Below the pieces are notes generated by a model. That model saw only the letters and a program-made list of their open reading frames with translations. It was not told where the DNA came from and ran no database searches. From Candidatus Poribacteria bacterium (GTDB lineage Bacteria; Poribacteria; DTPJ01; WJIO01), in the NCBI GenBank assembly GCA_014730235.1, contig WJIO01000441.1:1-10934 (forward strand): a stretch of DNA of 10,934 bases, read 5' to 3'. Of this stretch, positions 1 through 6,579 are shown in pieces. The translations under genes and the position numbers were made by a program. Position 1 is the first letter of the stretch. The number at the start of each line of letters is the position of its first letter.

Positions 1-1
1 C

Positions 2-124
2 ATATTGCTGATACAGCATTCCCTGGGAACAAAACGCCAGGTGTTGAATCTTAAACCCATTCATCTACGCGTCCTCGACTTACTGGGACCAGAGGTGAAA
101 AATTGTTACATCCGCGACGGATGA
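2..124 (+). CDS. IS transposase, C-terminal end (partial)
   Basis: The left edge is open in this frame for 40 codons, ending at TGA 122-124. The peptide contains IQHSLGTKRQVLNLKPIHLR and then LRVLDLLGPEVKNCYIRDG. This basic stretch followed by an LLG-type segment and a short tail resembles the extreme C-terminus of IS4/IS1634-type DDE transposases of methanogenic archaea. The catalytic core lies outside the window, so the family is judged by resemblance only. The terminal inverted repeat should lie in about 100-142, but with one end visible it cannot be confirmed. The frame stops just before the truncated oligosaccharyltransferase, which suggests that this element interrupted that gene. Confidence 0.5.
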   Translation: MLLIQHSLGTKRQVLNLKPIHLRVLDLLGPEVKNCYIRDG

Positions 125-142
125 CTGCGGAATGTAGGATAT

Positions 143-1093
143 ATGATTAGTCTTGTAAGTATATCAGCTTCTCCGATACTTGGCGGTTATGCTTTTGAAA
201 CAGGGAAAGGGCATACACCAATACTCCTTGTTAAAGAAAAGCCAGTGCAAAATGCTCTAAAATGGATTAGGGAAAACACCGATGAAAATGCTATCATTGC
301 CGCACATTGGGAGTATGGAAGTTGGATAAACTTACTTGGAAATAGAGCTACTATAGTTGATGAACAGCAGTTGGTAAGCTGGACAAAAAACATGGCAAAA
401 AAAGTATTTATAGGGAGTAGTGTTATTGATGCTCTTGAATTTCTCAAAAGTCACAACGCAGATTATCTGTTTATGACTGTACGAAGATCAAAAACTCTAA
501 ATCAGATGTCACGAGAAGCTGGTATCCATGAAGACTTTTTGGGTGTTCAGACTTTTGGTAATGTTATACAGGAAACAGAAATTAAGGCGGAGATGGGGGA
601 AATTAGGTGTTTTAGATATTGTATGCCTGATTGGCAATTTGTTTTTGTAGATTCTGACTTGACTTTGAATGGAAAAACTTATTCTGCAGGAGAGTGGTGC
701 ATATCAAGTGTATATCTTCAAATTGAAGAAGCAGCAGGATCAATGGAAATCATCAAGGTATTAGTTGAGCTGTGTATAGAGAATAAAGCTATATATCTTG
801 CACCACAGCATATTTATTATAAAAATAGGATTCATTGTATAGAAAATACAGATTATTTACCTGGATCAATGATTATATGTATGGAAAGAAATGATATGAA
901 TGATCCTGAAAAATGGCATGTTGCTTATTTGGATTCCAGAACACAAGAATTAATGGTTATTCGAGTTTTATTGTTAAACGAAATGCCAGAAATTTTTGAA
1001 CGTGTATATCCACCATCTGGTACCCTTGAGACGAGTGAATATAGAGCACAAGTTTGGAGGATTCACTATCCATCAGAGGTTAAGCGCAGATAA
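143..1093 (+). pseudogene. aglB: AglB/STT3-type oligosaccharyltransferase, C-terminal remnant
   Basis: AglB transfers lipid-linked glycans to asparagine in exported proteins at the outer face of the membrane. Full-length proteins have about 13 N-terminal membrane helices followed by a soluble domain carrying the WWDYG motif. Here only the end of the last helix (about residues 2-15) and the soluble domain remain, 316 residues in all. The family signature is recognisable as NALKWIRENT (38-46), IIAAHWEYGSWI (51-62) and GNRATIVDE (66-74). The WWDYG motif reads HWEYG (55-59). The first ATG at 143 has no convincing ribosome binding site and lies 19 bases after the IS transposase stop, so the 5' part was probably lost to the insertion. 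The remaining frame is intact, so the event may be recent. The acceptor and lipid-glycan sites formed by the membrane domain are missing, so activity is unlikely. Confidence 0.72.
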
Positions 1094-1120
1094 AAATATT
1101 TAACATTGTATAGTGAATGA

Positions 1121-1234
1121 AAACTTCACATTAGCCCTATAAGCAATGAGAGATTCTTAGAAACGGAATTCCCAATCTTCGAACTGGATAGATCATGGAA
1201 ACATACTGAGCCTCCATATGAAAGAAGGGAGTAG
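1121..1234 (+). pseudogene. Possible gene remnant before the propeller gene
   Basis: Between stops at 1118-1120 and 1232-1234 there is an open frame of 37 codons without a usable start. It ends ETEFPIFELDRSWKHTEPPY followed by ERRE. The composition is protein-like, but I do not recognise the family, and an open frame of this length can arise by chance. The AT-rich stretch at 1090-1104 (aaaaatatttaa) just upstream could be a TATA-like promoter for the following gene. Low confidence. Confidence 0.15.
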
Positions 1235-1236
1235 AA

Positions 1237-2190
1237 ATGATTAAAGACAAAAGTGCAAAGATGTTTTTTTTATTATATTTAGTAATGATTGTCACTTCAT
1301 TCAAGAGTGCAAAGTGCGAGTCTATCTTTTTTGTCTCTGACAAAGATGGATGCAACGCTATATATTATATGGAAGATAAAGTCAATGTCATAAAAATATT
1401 TACACTACCAAAAGAGTTTGAGTGTAAACGTATCATAAGTTTAAAACTATCTCCTGATGGCAGATATATTGCCTTCTCTCTAGATGGAGGAGAGCTTTTC
1501 ATCATTGCTTCAAATGGGACAAATCACATGGCATTGGGACGCGGGCACTCACCATCATGGTCACCATCCGGTAGTCAGATAGTATTTGTGGATAATGGAA
1601 ATATTTATATAATGGATATTCGGACACTTGCGATCAAAAAACTTGCTGACAATGGACTGTCACCAGACTGGTCTCCAGATGGTAAATTCATCGCTTTTAT
1701 TCGTGACAAAAAAAACATAATTTTATTAAAACCGGATGGAAGCGATCAGCAAACTATATTTGAAGCAGAATTAACTCTTGTAAAACAGCTAGCCAGAATT
1801 TCCTGGTCACCAGATTCAGAGAATCTAGCTCTTATTACTGATGGTCGTAGGAGAATATGTGTTGTCAGGTCCGATGGCAAAGATCTTAGGTTCCTATACC
1901 CAGATCCTGATGGGCAAATTCTTGTAATGACAGTTGGCGTGGATTATCCATGCTGGTCTAATGATGGTAGCAAAATCATGTTTATGAAAACAAAGTCTGA
2001 AAACCAAAATGATTGGGATATATGGATTATGAATCATGATGGAACTGAGCAACAAAAAGTCGTATGTAGTTCCGCTTATGAAGGGAATCCGGTTTTTGAT
2101 AATATCAGGTATAATGTGCAATTAATAAAGTCAAAGAAAATAGAGAAATGGAGCATGATAAAAAGGAAATGCCTTGATCATGAATTGTAA
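1237..2190 (+). CDS. Exported TolB-like / PD40 beta-propeller protein
   Basis: A 317-residue protein with an N-terminal hydrophobic signal or anchor segment (about 9-22) followed by repeated PD40 (WD40-like) blades. Blade motifs are visible as LSPDGRYIAF (71-80), SPSWSPSGSQIVF (105-117), LSPDWSPDGKFIAF (141-154), ISWSPDSENLALI (188-200) and PCWSNDGSKIMF (238-249). A final GNPVFD (283-288) would start another blade. Between blades run the usual IYIMD and IWIMNHDGT strands. Such propellers act outside the membrane in protein-protein or polysaccharide interactions; the partner cannot be told from sequence. ATG 1237 is supported by GAAGGGAG at 1224-1231. The gene lies in a glycan-synthesis block, which suggests an envelope role. 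The last 20 residues or so are Lys-rich and non-propeller. Confidence 0.8.
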   Translation: MIKDKSAKMFFLLYLVMIVTSFKSAKCESIFFVSDKDGCNAIYYMEDKVNVIKIFTLPKEFECKRIISLKLSPDGRYIAFSLDGGELFIIASNGTNHMALGRGHSPSWSPSGSQIVFVDNGNIYIMDIRTLAIKKLADNGLSPDWSPDGKFIAFIRDKKNIILLKPDGSDQQTIFEAELTLVKQLARISWSPDSENLALITDGRRRICVVRSDGKDLRFLYPDPDGQILVMTVGVDYPCWSNDGSKIMFMKTKSENQNDWDIWIMNHDGTEQQKVVCSSAYEGNPVFDNIRYNVQLIKSKKIEKWSMIKRKCLDHEL

Positions 2191-2289
2191 GATTTGGAGA
2201 TAAATGGCTGATTTTTACCGATCTTTAGGATTTGCCAAAGACAAAATACTTTAAACTACTTTTTTCTATCCACACTGTTCAGGTATATA

Positions 2290-3426
2290 ATGAAGATATT
2301 ACAGCTAGCAACCTTTTTCCCACCCTATATAGGCGGTTCTGAGAACTATGTGCTTGAGCTTTCAAAGCATCTCAGGCATGTGGGACACCAGGTGCTTGTA
2401 GTATCATCTCGTCTTCAGAACAACCAAAGCTATGAAAATATTGATGGTGTTGACGTAGTCAGGATTCCTGGCATACACCTGGCTCAAATCCCATATTTTA
2501 TCTTCTCCCCGGAATTGGTATTTACTCTTCTCCGTCTATCGGACAAATTTGATGTGATCCATACACATGTGCGTTTTTTCTTATCCACGAATGTAGCTGC
2601 AATGATGCGGAAACTTAGGCGAGAAATTCCCCTTGTGACAACCCTTCATGCAACTCGTCCTAATATTAGATATGCCTTTCTGAGGCCATTGGAGAAAATC
2701 TATGATTCTGTTATTGGAAAATTCACCATAAATTGTGCCGACCATATTATCGCTCTGGACGAAAATGTAAAGGTCCATGCTAGGTCTTTTGGTGTATATT
2801 CTGAAAGTTTTGCCATAATACCCAATGGTGTGGATACAGAGAGATTCAACATCCTGGAACGGATTAGCCCGGATCCTGTGCTGGTAGGTTTTATTGGTAA
2901 TCTAACCAGAAGGAAGGGAGTAGAATACCTGATAGAAGGATTTAAGATAATCTCAAAGAAATATCCGGTTTTACTAAAGATAGCTGGTGACGGCCCTGAA
3001 GAAGAGAAGCTACGCAAACTATGTCATGATTCTGGTTTAAAAGAGCAAGTCATATTTCTGGGGGCAGTCAACAGAGAAAATGTTCCGGAATTTTACAAGG
3101 ATGTAGACATACTTGTTGTGCCGTCACTATCAGAAGGTATGCCTACAGTTATGCTGGAAGGAATGGCTTGTGGAAAAGCGGTGATAGTAACAGATGTAGG
3201 GGCAGTTTCCACTGTGCTTAGTTCTGAGAAGGTAGGATTAATGATTCCACCGAAAGATCCAGGAAGTATTGCCCGGGCAATGGCAAGTCTTATAGAGGAT
3301 GAAAAGCTTCGCGTTGTAATGGGTAATAGGGCGAGGATGCATATTGAGAATTACTTCTCATGGGAAAAAATTACTACGGACATTGAACTCGTTTATCAAA
3401 AGGCTATAGGGTGTTTCCCTGTATAA
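2290..3426 (+). CDS. GT4-family glycosyltransferase
   Basis: A 378-residue GT-B fold enzyme of family GT4, expected to move a sugar from a nucleotide-sugar donor to a lipid-linked or surface glycan at the cytoplasmic membrane face. The N-terminal domain opens with FFPPYIGGSENYVLELSKHL (9-28), the acceptor-side glycine loop of the family. IHTHVR (90-95) and TTLHA (117-121) follow. The C-terminal domain has VGFIGNLTRRKG (199-210) with Arg/Lys expected to hold the donor phosphates, KIAGDGPEEEKL (230-241) and the EX7E motif E282-E290 in SEGMPTVMLEGMACGKAVI. The length is full for the family and the frame is intact. The start lies after an AT-rich stretch with only a weak ribosome binding site. 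The acceptor and sugar cannot be assigned. Confidence 0.93.
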   Translation: MKILQLATFFPPYIGGSENYVLELSKHLRHVGHQVLVVSSRLQNNQSYENIDGVDVVRIPGIHLAQIPYFIFSPELVFTLLRLSDKFDVIHTHVRFFLSTNVAAMMRKLRREIPLVTTLHATRPNIRYAFLRPLEKIYDSVIGKFTINCADHIIALDENVKVHARSFGVYSESFAIIPNGVDTERFNILERISPDPVLVGFIGNLTRRKGVEYLIEGFKIISKKYPVLLKIAGDGPEEEKLRKLCHDSGLKEQVIFLGAVNRENVPEFYKDVDILVVPSLSEGMPTVMLEGMACGKAVIVTDVGAVSTVLSSEKVGLMIPPKDPGSIARAMASLIEDEKLRVVMGNRARMHIENYFSWEKITTDIELVYQKAIGCFPV

Positions 3427-3459
3427 TTTATAAGCATCAGGTATCATGAGGGATAACCT

Positions 3460-4221
3460 ATGAGTTTGTATCTGAGGAAGTTGCGAGCCAAGAAGATTAG
3501 CAATACAGTAGGTGATTTTATCAAAAAAGGTAGCAGGATCCTGGATATTGGTAGCGGTGACTGTATTGTAGCTAAACAGTTGCAGAAGGACAGGGATACA
3601 GATATTATTTGTGTAGATAAAATAGATTACAACAAAACTGATCTACCATTAATCACCTGCAAATCTGACGATCTACCGTTTTTGGATAAGAGCTTTGACA
3701 GTGTATTGCTTTTTTTCGTTCTGCATCATTCAAAAGATTACCTGAAGTTGCTCGAAGAGGCGGAAAGAGTATGTAAAGGGGAACTTATTATTATAGAGGA
3801 TATATACTCCAATATACTGGAACGGTGGTTTATATCGCTAATAGACTTCCTGTGGAATTTCCGGAATTCAGTAGCTACTCCTTTTAACTTTTTTACAAGA
3901 CAAGAATGGCTTTCCATATTCTCTCAACAAAGCTTTCTGGAGAGGGGTATAATTTTAGGTGCGTTTTTCTTCCTGGTGGGGATGGCTTTGGATATTCGTG
4001 TTGCATGGCGATGGATACAAAGCGGATTTGGTCCGTTAGATGAGATTCGTTCAGCGCTTTTTGCTTTAGTTTTTATGGTGATGGGAGCACAGACGGTCTT
4101 TTCAGCTTTCCTACTGAGCCTTTTTAGTATACCAAGACATGTAAATTCATCGGAGAATGCTGTAAATAACGTTAGGGATTTTCTTAGCATTAAAGGAACT
4201 GAAGATCGTTATGGTGTTTAA
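3460..4221 (+). CDS. SAM methyltransferase fused to a GT2 C-terminal membrane hairpin
   Basis: Residues 1-160 are a class I SAM-dependent methyltransferase: motif I is ILDIGSGD (27-34), the acidic end of beta2 is CVDK (51-54), DDLPFLDKSFDSVLLFFVLHH (70-90) is motif II with the post-motif helix, and GELIIIEDIY (107-116) follows. FNFFTRQEWLSIF (142-154) is the usual C-terminal signature of such enzymes. From about residue 161 the sequence changes to two membrane helices (about 164-178 and 200-223) joined by WIQSGFGPLDEIRSALF. This loop is typical of the C-terminus of DPM1-like membrane GT2 glycosyltransferases, not of methyltransferases. The GT2 catalytic domain is absent. The start at 3460 follows GAGGG at 3448-3452. 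It may be a membrane-tethered methyltransferase or a deletion product of two adjacent genes. Confidence 0.82.
   Translation: MSLYLRKLRAKKISNTVGDFIKKGSRILDIGSGDCIVAKQLQKDRDTDIICVDKIDYNKTDLPLITCKSDDLPFLDKSFDSVLLFFVLHHSKDYLKLLEEAERVCKGELIIIEDIYSNILERWFISLIDFLWNFRNSVATPFNFFTRQEWLSIFSQQSFLERGIILGAFFFLVGMALDIRVAWRWIQSGFGPLDEIRSALFALVFMVMGAQTVFSAFLLSLFSIPRHVNSSENAVNNVRDFLSIKGTEDRYGV
3940..4137 (+). other. GT2 glycosyltransferase C-terminal segment inside the chimera
   Basis: This part encodes residues about 161-226 of the preceding protein: a hydrophobic helix, a WRWIQSGFGPLDEIR loop and a second helix ending QTVFSAFLLSLFSI. The pattern, including the GFGPL loop and the QT(I/V)FS(A/S)F motif, is established for the terminal helices of membrane-bound GT2 enzymes related to dolichol-phosphate mannose synthase. 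The exact junction with the methyltransferase part is an inference from where the methyltransferase signature stops. Confidence 0.6.
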
Positions 4222-4510
4222 GCTATATTTATTATCTATATTGTTTATCCTGATATTCTCAATACCAGCTTATGCCCAATATTTTAGTGCTATGGGTAGT
4301 GATTATCTTTTCTTGTCAGAATATGATGATAATCTGTGGTCAGGTTATGAGCAAGATTCTGATTTTGCCTTTCATGAAAGTCCCATCACCATAGATATGG
4401 ATATGCTATATGAAATATTGCTGATGCTTTACTGGGAAGATCTGATCACAGAGGAGAATATCTACCATATTTTCCCTGAATTATGGGAATTGGAATGTGG
4501 ATTTTGGTAA
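4211..4510 (+). CDS. Small secreted acidic protein, unknown
   Basis: A 99-residue protein starting inside the last codons of the methyltransferase fusion (11-base overlap), which suggests translational coupling. Residues 4-20 form a hydrophobic signal core, and AYA/Q (20-23) is a plausible cleavage site. The mature part of about 77 residues is strongly acidic and aromatic (SEYDDNLWSGYEQDSDF, then MDMLYEILLMLYWEDLI), with one cysteine near the end. I do not recognise a family. The signal peptide is the main reason to accept the gene; there is no strong ribosome binding site (aaagga lies at 4193-4198). It could be an envelope protein linked to the glycan genes, or a remnant of something longer. 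Confidence 0.5.
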   Translation: MVFKLYLLSILFILIFSIPAYAQYFSAMGSDYLFLSEYDDNLWSGYEQDSDFAFHESPITIDMDMLYEILLMLYWEDLITEENIYHIFPELWELECGFW

Positions 4511-4601
4511 TAAACGGGCAAAAGTTTGTTATAAAATGTCATAGATTATTTAGAGTAAGAATTGTTATTTATTAAACAGATGAACAATGGGGAGATTGCC
4601 T

Positions 4602-4697
4602 ATGCCTGTAAATACGGATTTACTGCTGTGGGTTGACAACCATCTCCACAGCAATAAACCTAATGGCCTTCTTTGGATACTGGAAATTTTTCTTTAG
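4602..4697 (+). CDS. Micro-ORF, 31 aa, hypothetical
   Basis: An ATG at 4602 is preceded by GGGGAG at 4589-4594, a good ribosome binding site at suitable spacing. It opens 31 codons beginning MPVNTDLLLWVDNHLHSNKP and ending in a hydrophobic GLLWILEIFL. The perfect inverted repeat at 4624-4653 lies within it. No family is recognised. The Shine-Dalgarno match is the only support, and the ORF could be chance or a remnant. Confidence 0.22.
   Translation: MPVNTDLLLWVDNHLHSNKPNGLLWILEIFL
4624..4653. repeat. Inverted repeat, 8-bp perfect stem
   Basis: TGCTGTGG at 4624-4631 is the exact reverse complement of CCACAGCA at 4646-4653. The 14-base loop contains most of a second, nested inverted repeat, GGTTG-A-CAACC (4631-4641). 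No T-run follows on either strand, so it is not a classical terminator. It may be an operator, an RNA hairpin or part of an old element end. Confidence 0.5.
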
Positions 4698-4742
4698 ACT
4701 AATCCCAGTGTAGTACCATCAATGATATCATGCCAATAGAAG
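4694..4742 (-). pseudogene. Serine recombinase C-terminal remnant
   Basis: Read on the minus strand this segment encodes KDFYWHDIIDGTTLGLV followed by TAA. The intact recombinase at 5643-6446 ends QHEIIDGILGLV then TAA. In DNA, 4694-4733 aligns to 5643-5679 with a single 3-base gap; I count 29 matches in 37 aligned columns, including AATCCCAG and TCAATRATMTCATGC, with the stop codon in register. Upstream codons (towards larger coordinates) do not continue the match, apart from a possible DFY shared with residues 239-241 of the recombinase. The remnant and the intact tail are in the same orientation and bracket the MNT/HEPN pair. Confidence 0.5.
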
Positions 4743-4796
4743 TCTTTAACTAAGTTTTGAAGAGGAATAATGGATTGAAAAAAACATATTTTTGTC

Positions 4797-4810
4797 TTAT
4801 AATATATTTA
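4797..4810 (+). promoter_or_regulatory. Putative archaeal TATA box for the MNT/HEPN operon
   Basis: TTATAATATATTTA lies about 56 bases before the ATG at 4866 and follows an A-rich stretch that could serve as BRE. Archaeal TATA boxes lie about 25 bases before the transcript start, which would leave a leader of about 30 bases. The region is AT-rich throughout, so this is tentative. Confidence 0.35.
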
Positions 4811-4865
4811 CCAACACTCATCAGCAAATAATGAAATATCATACAGAATTTATAACAGGTAAAAT

Positions 4866-5189
4866 ATGGTTACTGAACAGACTCTTTCAGAAGTAAAGAA
4901 TCGATTAGTTGAAGGTTTCCAGCCCGAGAAGATAATTCTTTTTGGTTCACAAGCCCGGGGAACGGCAGATGAACATAGTGACGTTGATATCCTGGTGGTG
5001 TGCCCTGTCAAAGGCAGTCGTCGCGCTTTGACTCTGGAAATGTATAGAACGTTGAAGGGTCTTGGTATAGCCAAAGACATTATTGTACTTACCAAAGAAG
5101 AATTTGAACGCAACCGCCTAATACCTGGGACGATAGCCAGACCAGCATGGTTGGAAGGAAAGCTACTCTATGACCGACCACAATCATGA
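4866..5189 (+). CDS. MNT-type minimal nucleotidyltransferase (antitoxin-like)
   Basis: A 107-residue stand-alone DNA polymerase beta-like nucleotidyltransferase. The active-site motif is complete: LFGSQARGTADEHSDVDILV (25-44), with G27-S28 and the metal ligands D39 and D41; D71 in KDIIVLT is the likely third acidic residue. Family members paired with HEPN proteins form toxin-antitoxin modules in which MntA-type enzymes AMPylate the HEPN partner, and the same gene pair is very common in archaea. The start at 4866 has aggtaa just upstream. The stop overlaps the next gene by 20 bases, so the two are one operon. Confidence 0.9.
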   Translation: MVTEQTLSEVKNRLVEGFQPEKIILFGSQARGTADEHSDVDILVVCPVKGSRRALTLEMYRTLKGLGIAKDIIVLTKEEFERNRLIPGTIARPAWLEGKLLYDRPQS

Positions 5190-5604
5190 TGTCCTGGTTA
5201 AGGTTATAAGATGGCTGGGTTATGCAGAAGATGACCTACGTTTGGCAAAAAACACACTAAAGACGATGGGTGACAAATGTCCATATCACCTGGTCGCCTA
5301 TCATGCTCAGCAGAGCGCGGAGAAATGCCTGAAAGCTTTTCTTGTTTTTCATAATATTGATTTTCCATACACTCATGATATCAGCAGACTTTTAGAGTTA
5401 TGCGCCCAAAAAGCAACCTGGGCACAGGATATTCAGAATGCTGAGGAATTAACCCTTTATGCTATTTCAGCAAGGTATCCAGAAGAAATCGAGGAAGTGA
5501 CTGTAGGAGACGCGCACCGAGCTATTGAGATAGCTGAAGAAGTCCGAAAGATTATCCACAAGGTATTTTCAGACAAAGACATTGAAATTCCTCCTGAAAT
5601 TTAG
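5170..5604 (+). CDS. HEPN-domain protein (partner of MNT)
   Basis: A 144-residue helical HEPN protein. The signature helix is YHAQQSAEKCLKAFLVFHN (44-62), followed by THDISRLLELC (68-78) and LYAISARYPEE (96-106), then a last helix rich in Glu (115-130). The RYPEE version of the fold seen here lacks the RX4-6H ribonuclease motif: I find no Arg followed by His at that spacing near R102. It may therefore be a non-catalytic HEPN, as in many archaeal MNT/HEPN pairs, rather than an active RNase toxin. GGAAGG at about 5154-5159 supports the overlapping ATG at 5170. It converges on the recombinase gene, leaving 38 bases between stops. Confidence 0.88.
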   Translation: MTDHNHDVLVKVIRWLGYAEDDLRLAKNTLKTMGDKCPYHLVAYHAQQSAEKCLKAFLVFHNIDFPYTHDISRLLELCAQKATWAQDIQNAEELTLYAISARYPEEIEEVTVGDAHRAIEIAEEVRKIIHKVFSDKDIEIPPEI

Positions 5605-5642
5605 TATAAAGCAAAACCCGATGGAGATAATGAGGATATACC

Positions 5643-6446
5643 TTACACCAATCCCAGAATCCCGTCAATAATCTCATGCTGTCCGTCCACCCCGGAAACG
5701 CCATCGTAGGCATACTTGCCAGCATAGAAATCCCTGTTATCCAGCATCCGTTTGACCTGCCTTCTGTGAAATTTTCTGCCTGTGGAAGTCTTTAATCCGG
5801 CCTTAAATAAGGACTCAGCGATCTCATCAAGAGTGAACTTGGGATGTTCTTTCCTAACTTTAAACACATGCTTCACTATCTCGATTTTCGAAGGATCAAT
5901 AGTGAGTTTCCTGGAATGCCTTTCCCTTTTATAGCCCATAGGAGCGTTACCGCCTGCATAACCTCCTTTAGAAGCTTTTGCCCTTCTACCCCTTCTTAAT
6001 CTTTTGGCGATCTCCAATCTCTCATACTGATCCAGTAGCTCCATCATCCCGTTAATAAGATACGCCGTCGGGTCCTTGTCATAGATGGAATAATTAGGCC
6101 TGTCTATTGCCTTAATATCCGCTTTTACCTTCCTCAAATCCCTCTGTATAATCGCTTTCACGATGTCAGAGCGCCATAGCCTGCTTGTGGTAAGAACCAC
6201 GATATAAGAGATACCTTCTGAAAGATCCGCCAACATATCCTGCAACCCCGGACGATCAATGCTCATATCATCCTCGTCAAATTTGGCGCCGGATATACCT
6301 GCATCCTCATACATTTTCATAAGTTCAAAATCGTTCTCAGAACAGAATTTGTTGATCTCTTCCTTTTGCTGCTCCAGAGAGTAACCTTCCCTGACCTGGC
6401 CGCTTGTAGAGACCCGAACATAGCCGAAAACCTGGGTGTTTTCCAT
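5643..6446 (-). CDS. Serine recombinase (resolvase/invertase family)
   Basis: A 267-residue site-specific recombinase. The N-terminal resolvase domain (about 5-140) has FGYVRVSTSGQ with catalytic Ser13 and Arg11, DAGISG (48-53), RPGLQDML (65-72) and VLTTSRLWRSD (84-94) with the expected active-site arginines. A long helix (about 130-160) leads to a PF07508-type recombinase domain starting GGYAGGNAPMGYKR (161-174). The zinc ribbon and coiled coil of 450-residue-plus large serine integrases are absent, so this is a medium-sized form that ends in GQHEIIDGILGLV. I chose ATG 6446 rather than the in-frame ATG at 6461 because GGAGAT precedes it at good spacing. It probably drives integration or inversion of the adjacent element. 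A near-palindrome lies 40 bases upstream. Confidence 0.9.
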   Translation of the reverse strand: MENTQVFGYVRVSTSGQVREGYSLEQQKEEINKFCSENDFELMKMYEDAGISGAKFDEDDMSIDRPGLQDMLADLSEGISYIVVLTTSRLWRSDIVKAIIQRDLRKVKADIKAIDRPNYSIYDKDPTAYLINGMMELLDQYERLEIAKRLRRGRRAKASKGGYAGGNAPMGYKRERHSRKLTIDPSKIEIVKHVFKVRKEHPKFTLDEIAESLFKAGLKTSTGRKFHRRQVKRMLDNRDFYAGKYAYDGVSGVDGQHEIIDGILGLV

Positions 6447-6485
6447 ACCATCTCCAATCATTCATAGATTCATTCATAATGCGTC

Positions 6486-6511
6486 TGTGACTCTAATTAA
6501 TTACAGTCACA
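6486..6511. promoter_or_regulatory. 26-bp near-perfect palindrome, likely operator or recombination site
   Basis: The half-sites TGTGACT (6486-6492) and AGTCACA (6505-6511) are exact reverse complements. Between them TAATTAATTA (6494-6503) is itself a palindrome. The only break in symmetry is C at 6493 facing C at 6504. It lies 40-65 bases upstream of the recombinase start, and its AT-rich core is where a TATA box would be expected. It could be bound by the recombinase dimer, by the RHH protein or by another regulator. It is also 3' to the PIN gene, but no T-run follows it on the minus strand, so it is less likely to be that operon's terminator. Confidence 0.6.
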
Positions 6512-6520
6512 AAAGCAACC

Positions 6521-6528
6521 AAAAAAAA
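6521..6528 (-). terminator. Candidate oligo-T terminator of the RHH/PIN operon
   Basis: Eight A residues on the plus strand give eight T on the minus strand, about 50 bases after the PIN stop codon. Archaeal termination commonly uses such T-runs without a hairpin. Tentative, since the neighbourhood is AT-rich. Confidence 0.35.
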
Positions 6529-6579
6529 GAATGGCTTACCCTGGTAAAAGCGATTCAGCCATATGATTTTCTTAAATAT

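Larger units (their letters stand above)
4511..4865. other. Gene-poor spacer with hairpin, micro-ORF and recombinase remnant
   Basis: No gene of normal size lies here. The stretch holds a micro-ORF (4602-4697), a perfect 8-bp-stem inverted repeat (4624-4653), a minus-strand remnant of a serine recombinase tail (4694-4742) and an AT-rich promoter-like box (4797-4810) in front of the nucleotidyltransferase gene. It reads as a scar between the glycan block and the mobile region. Confidence 0.6.
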
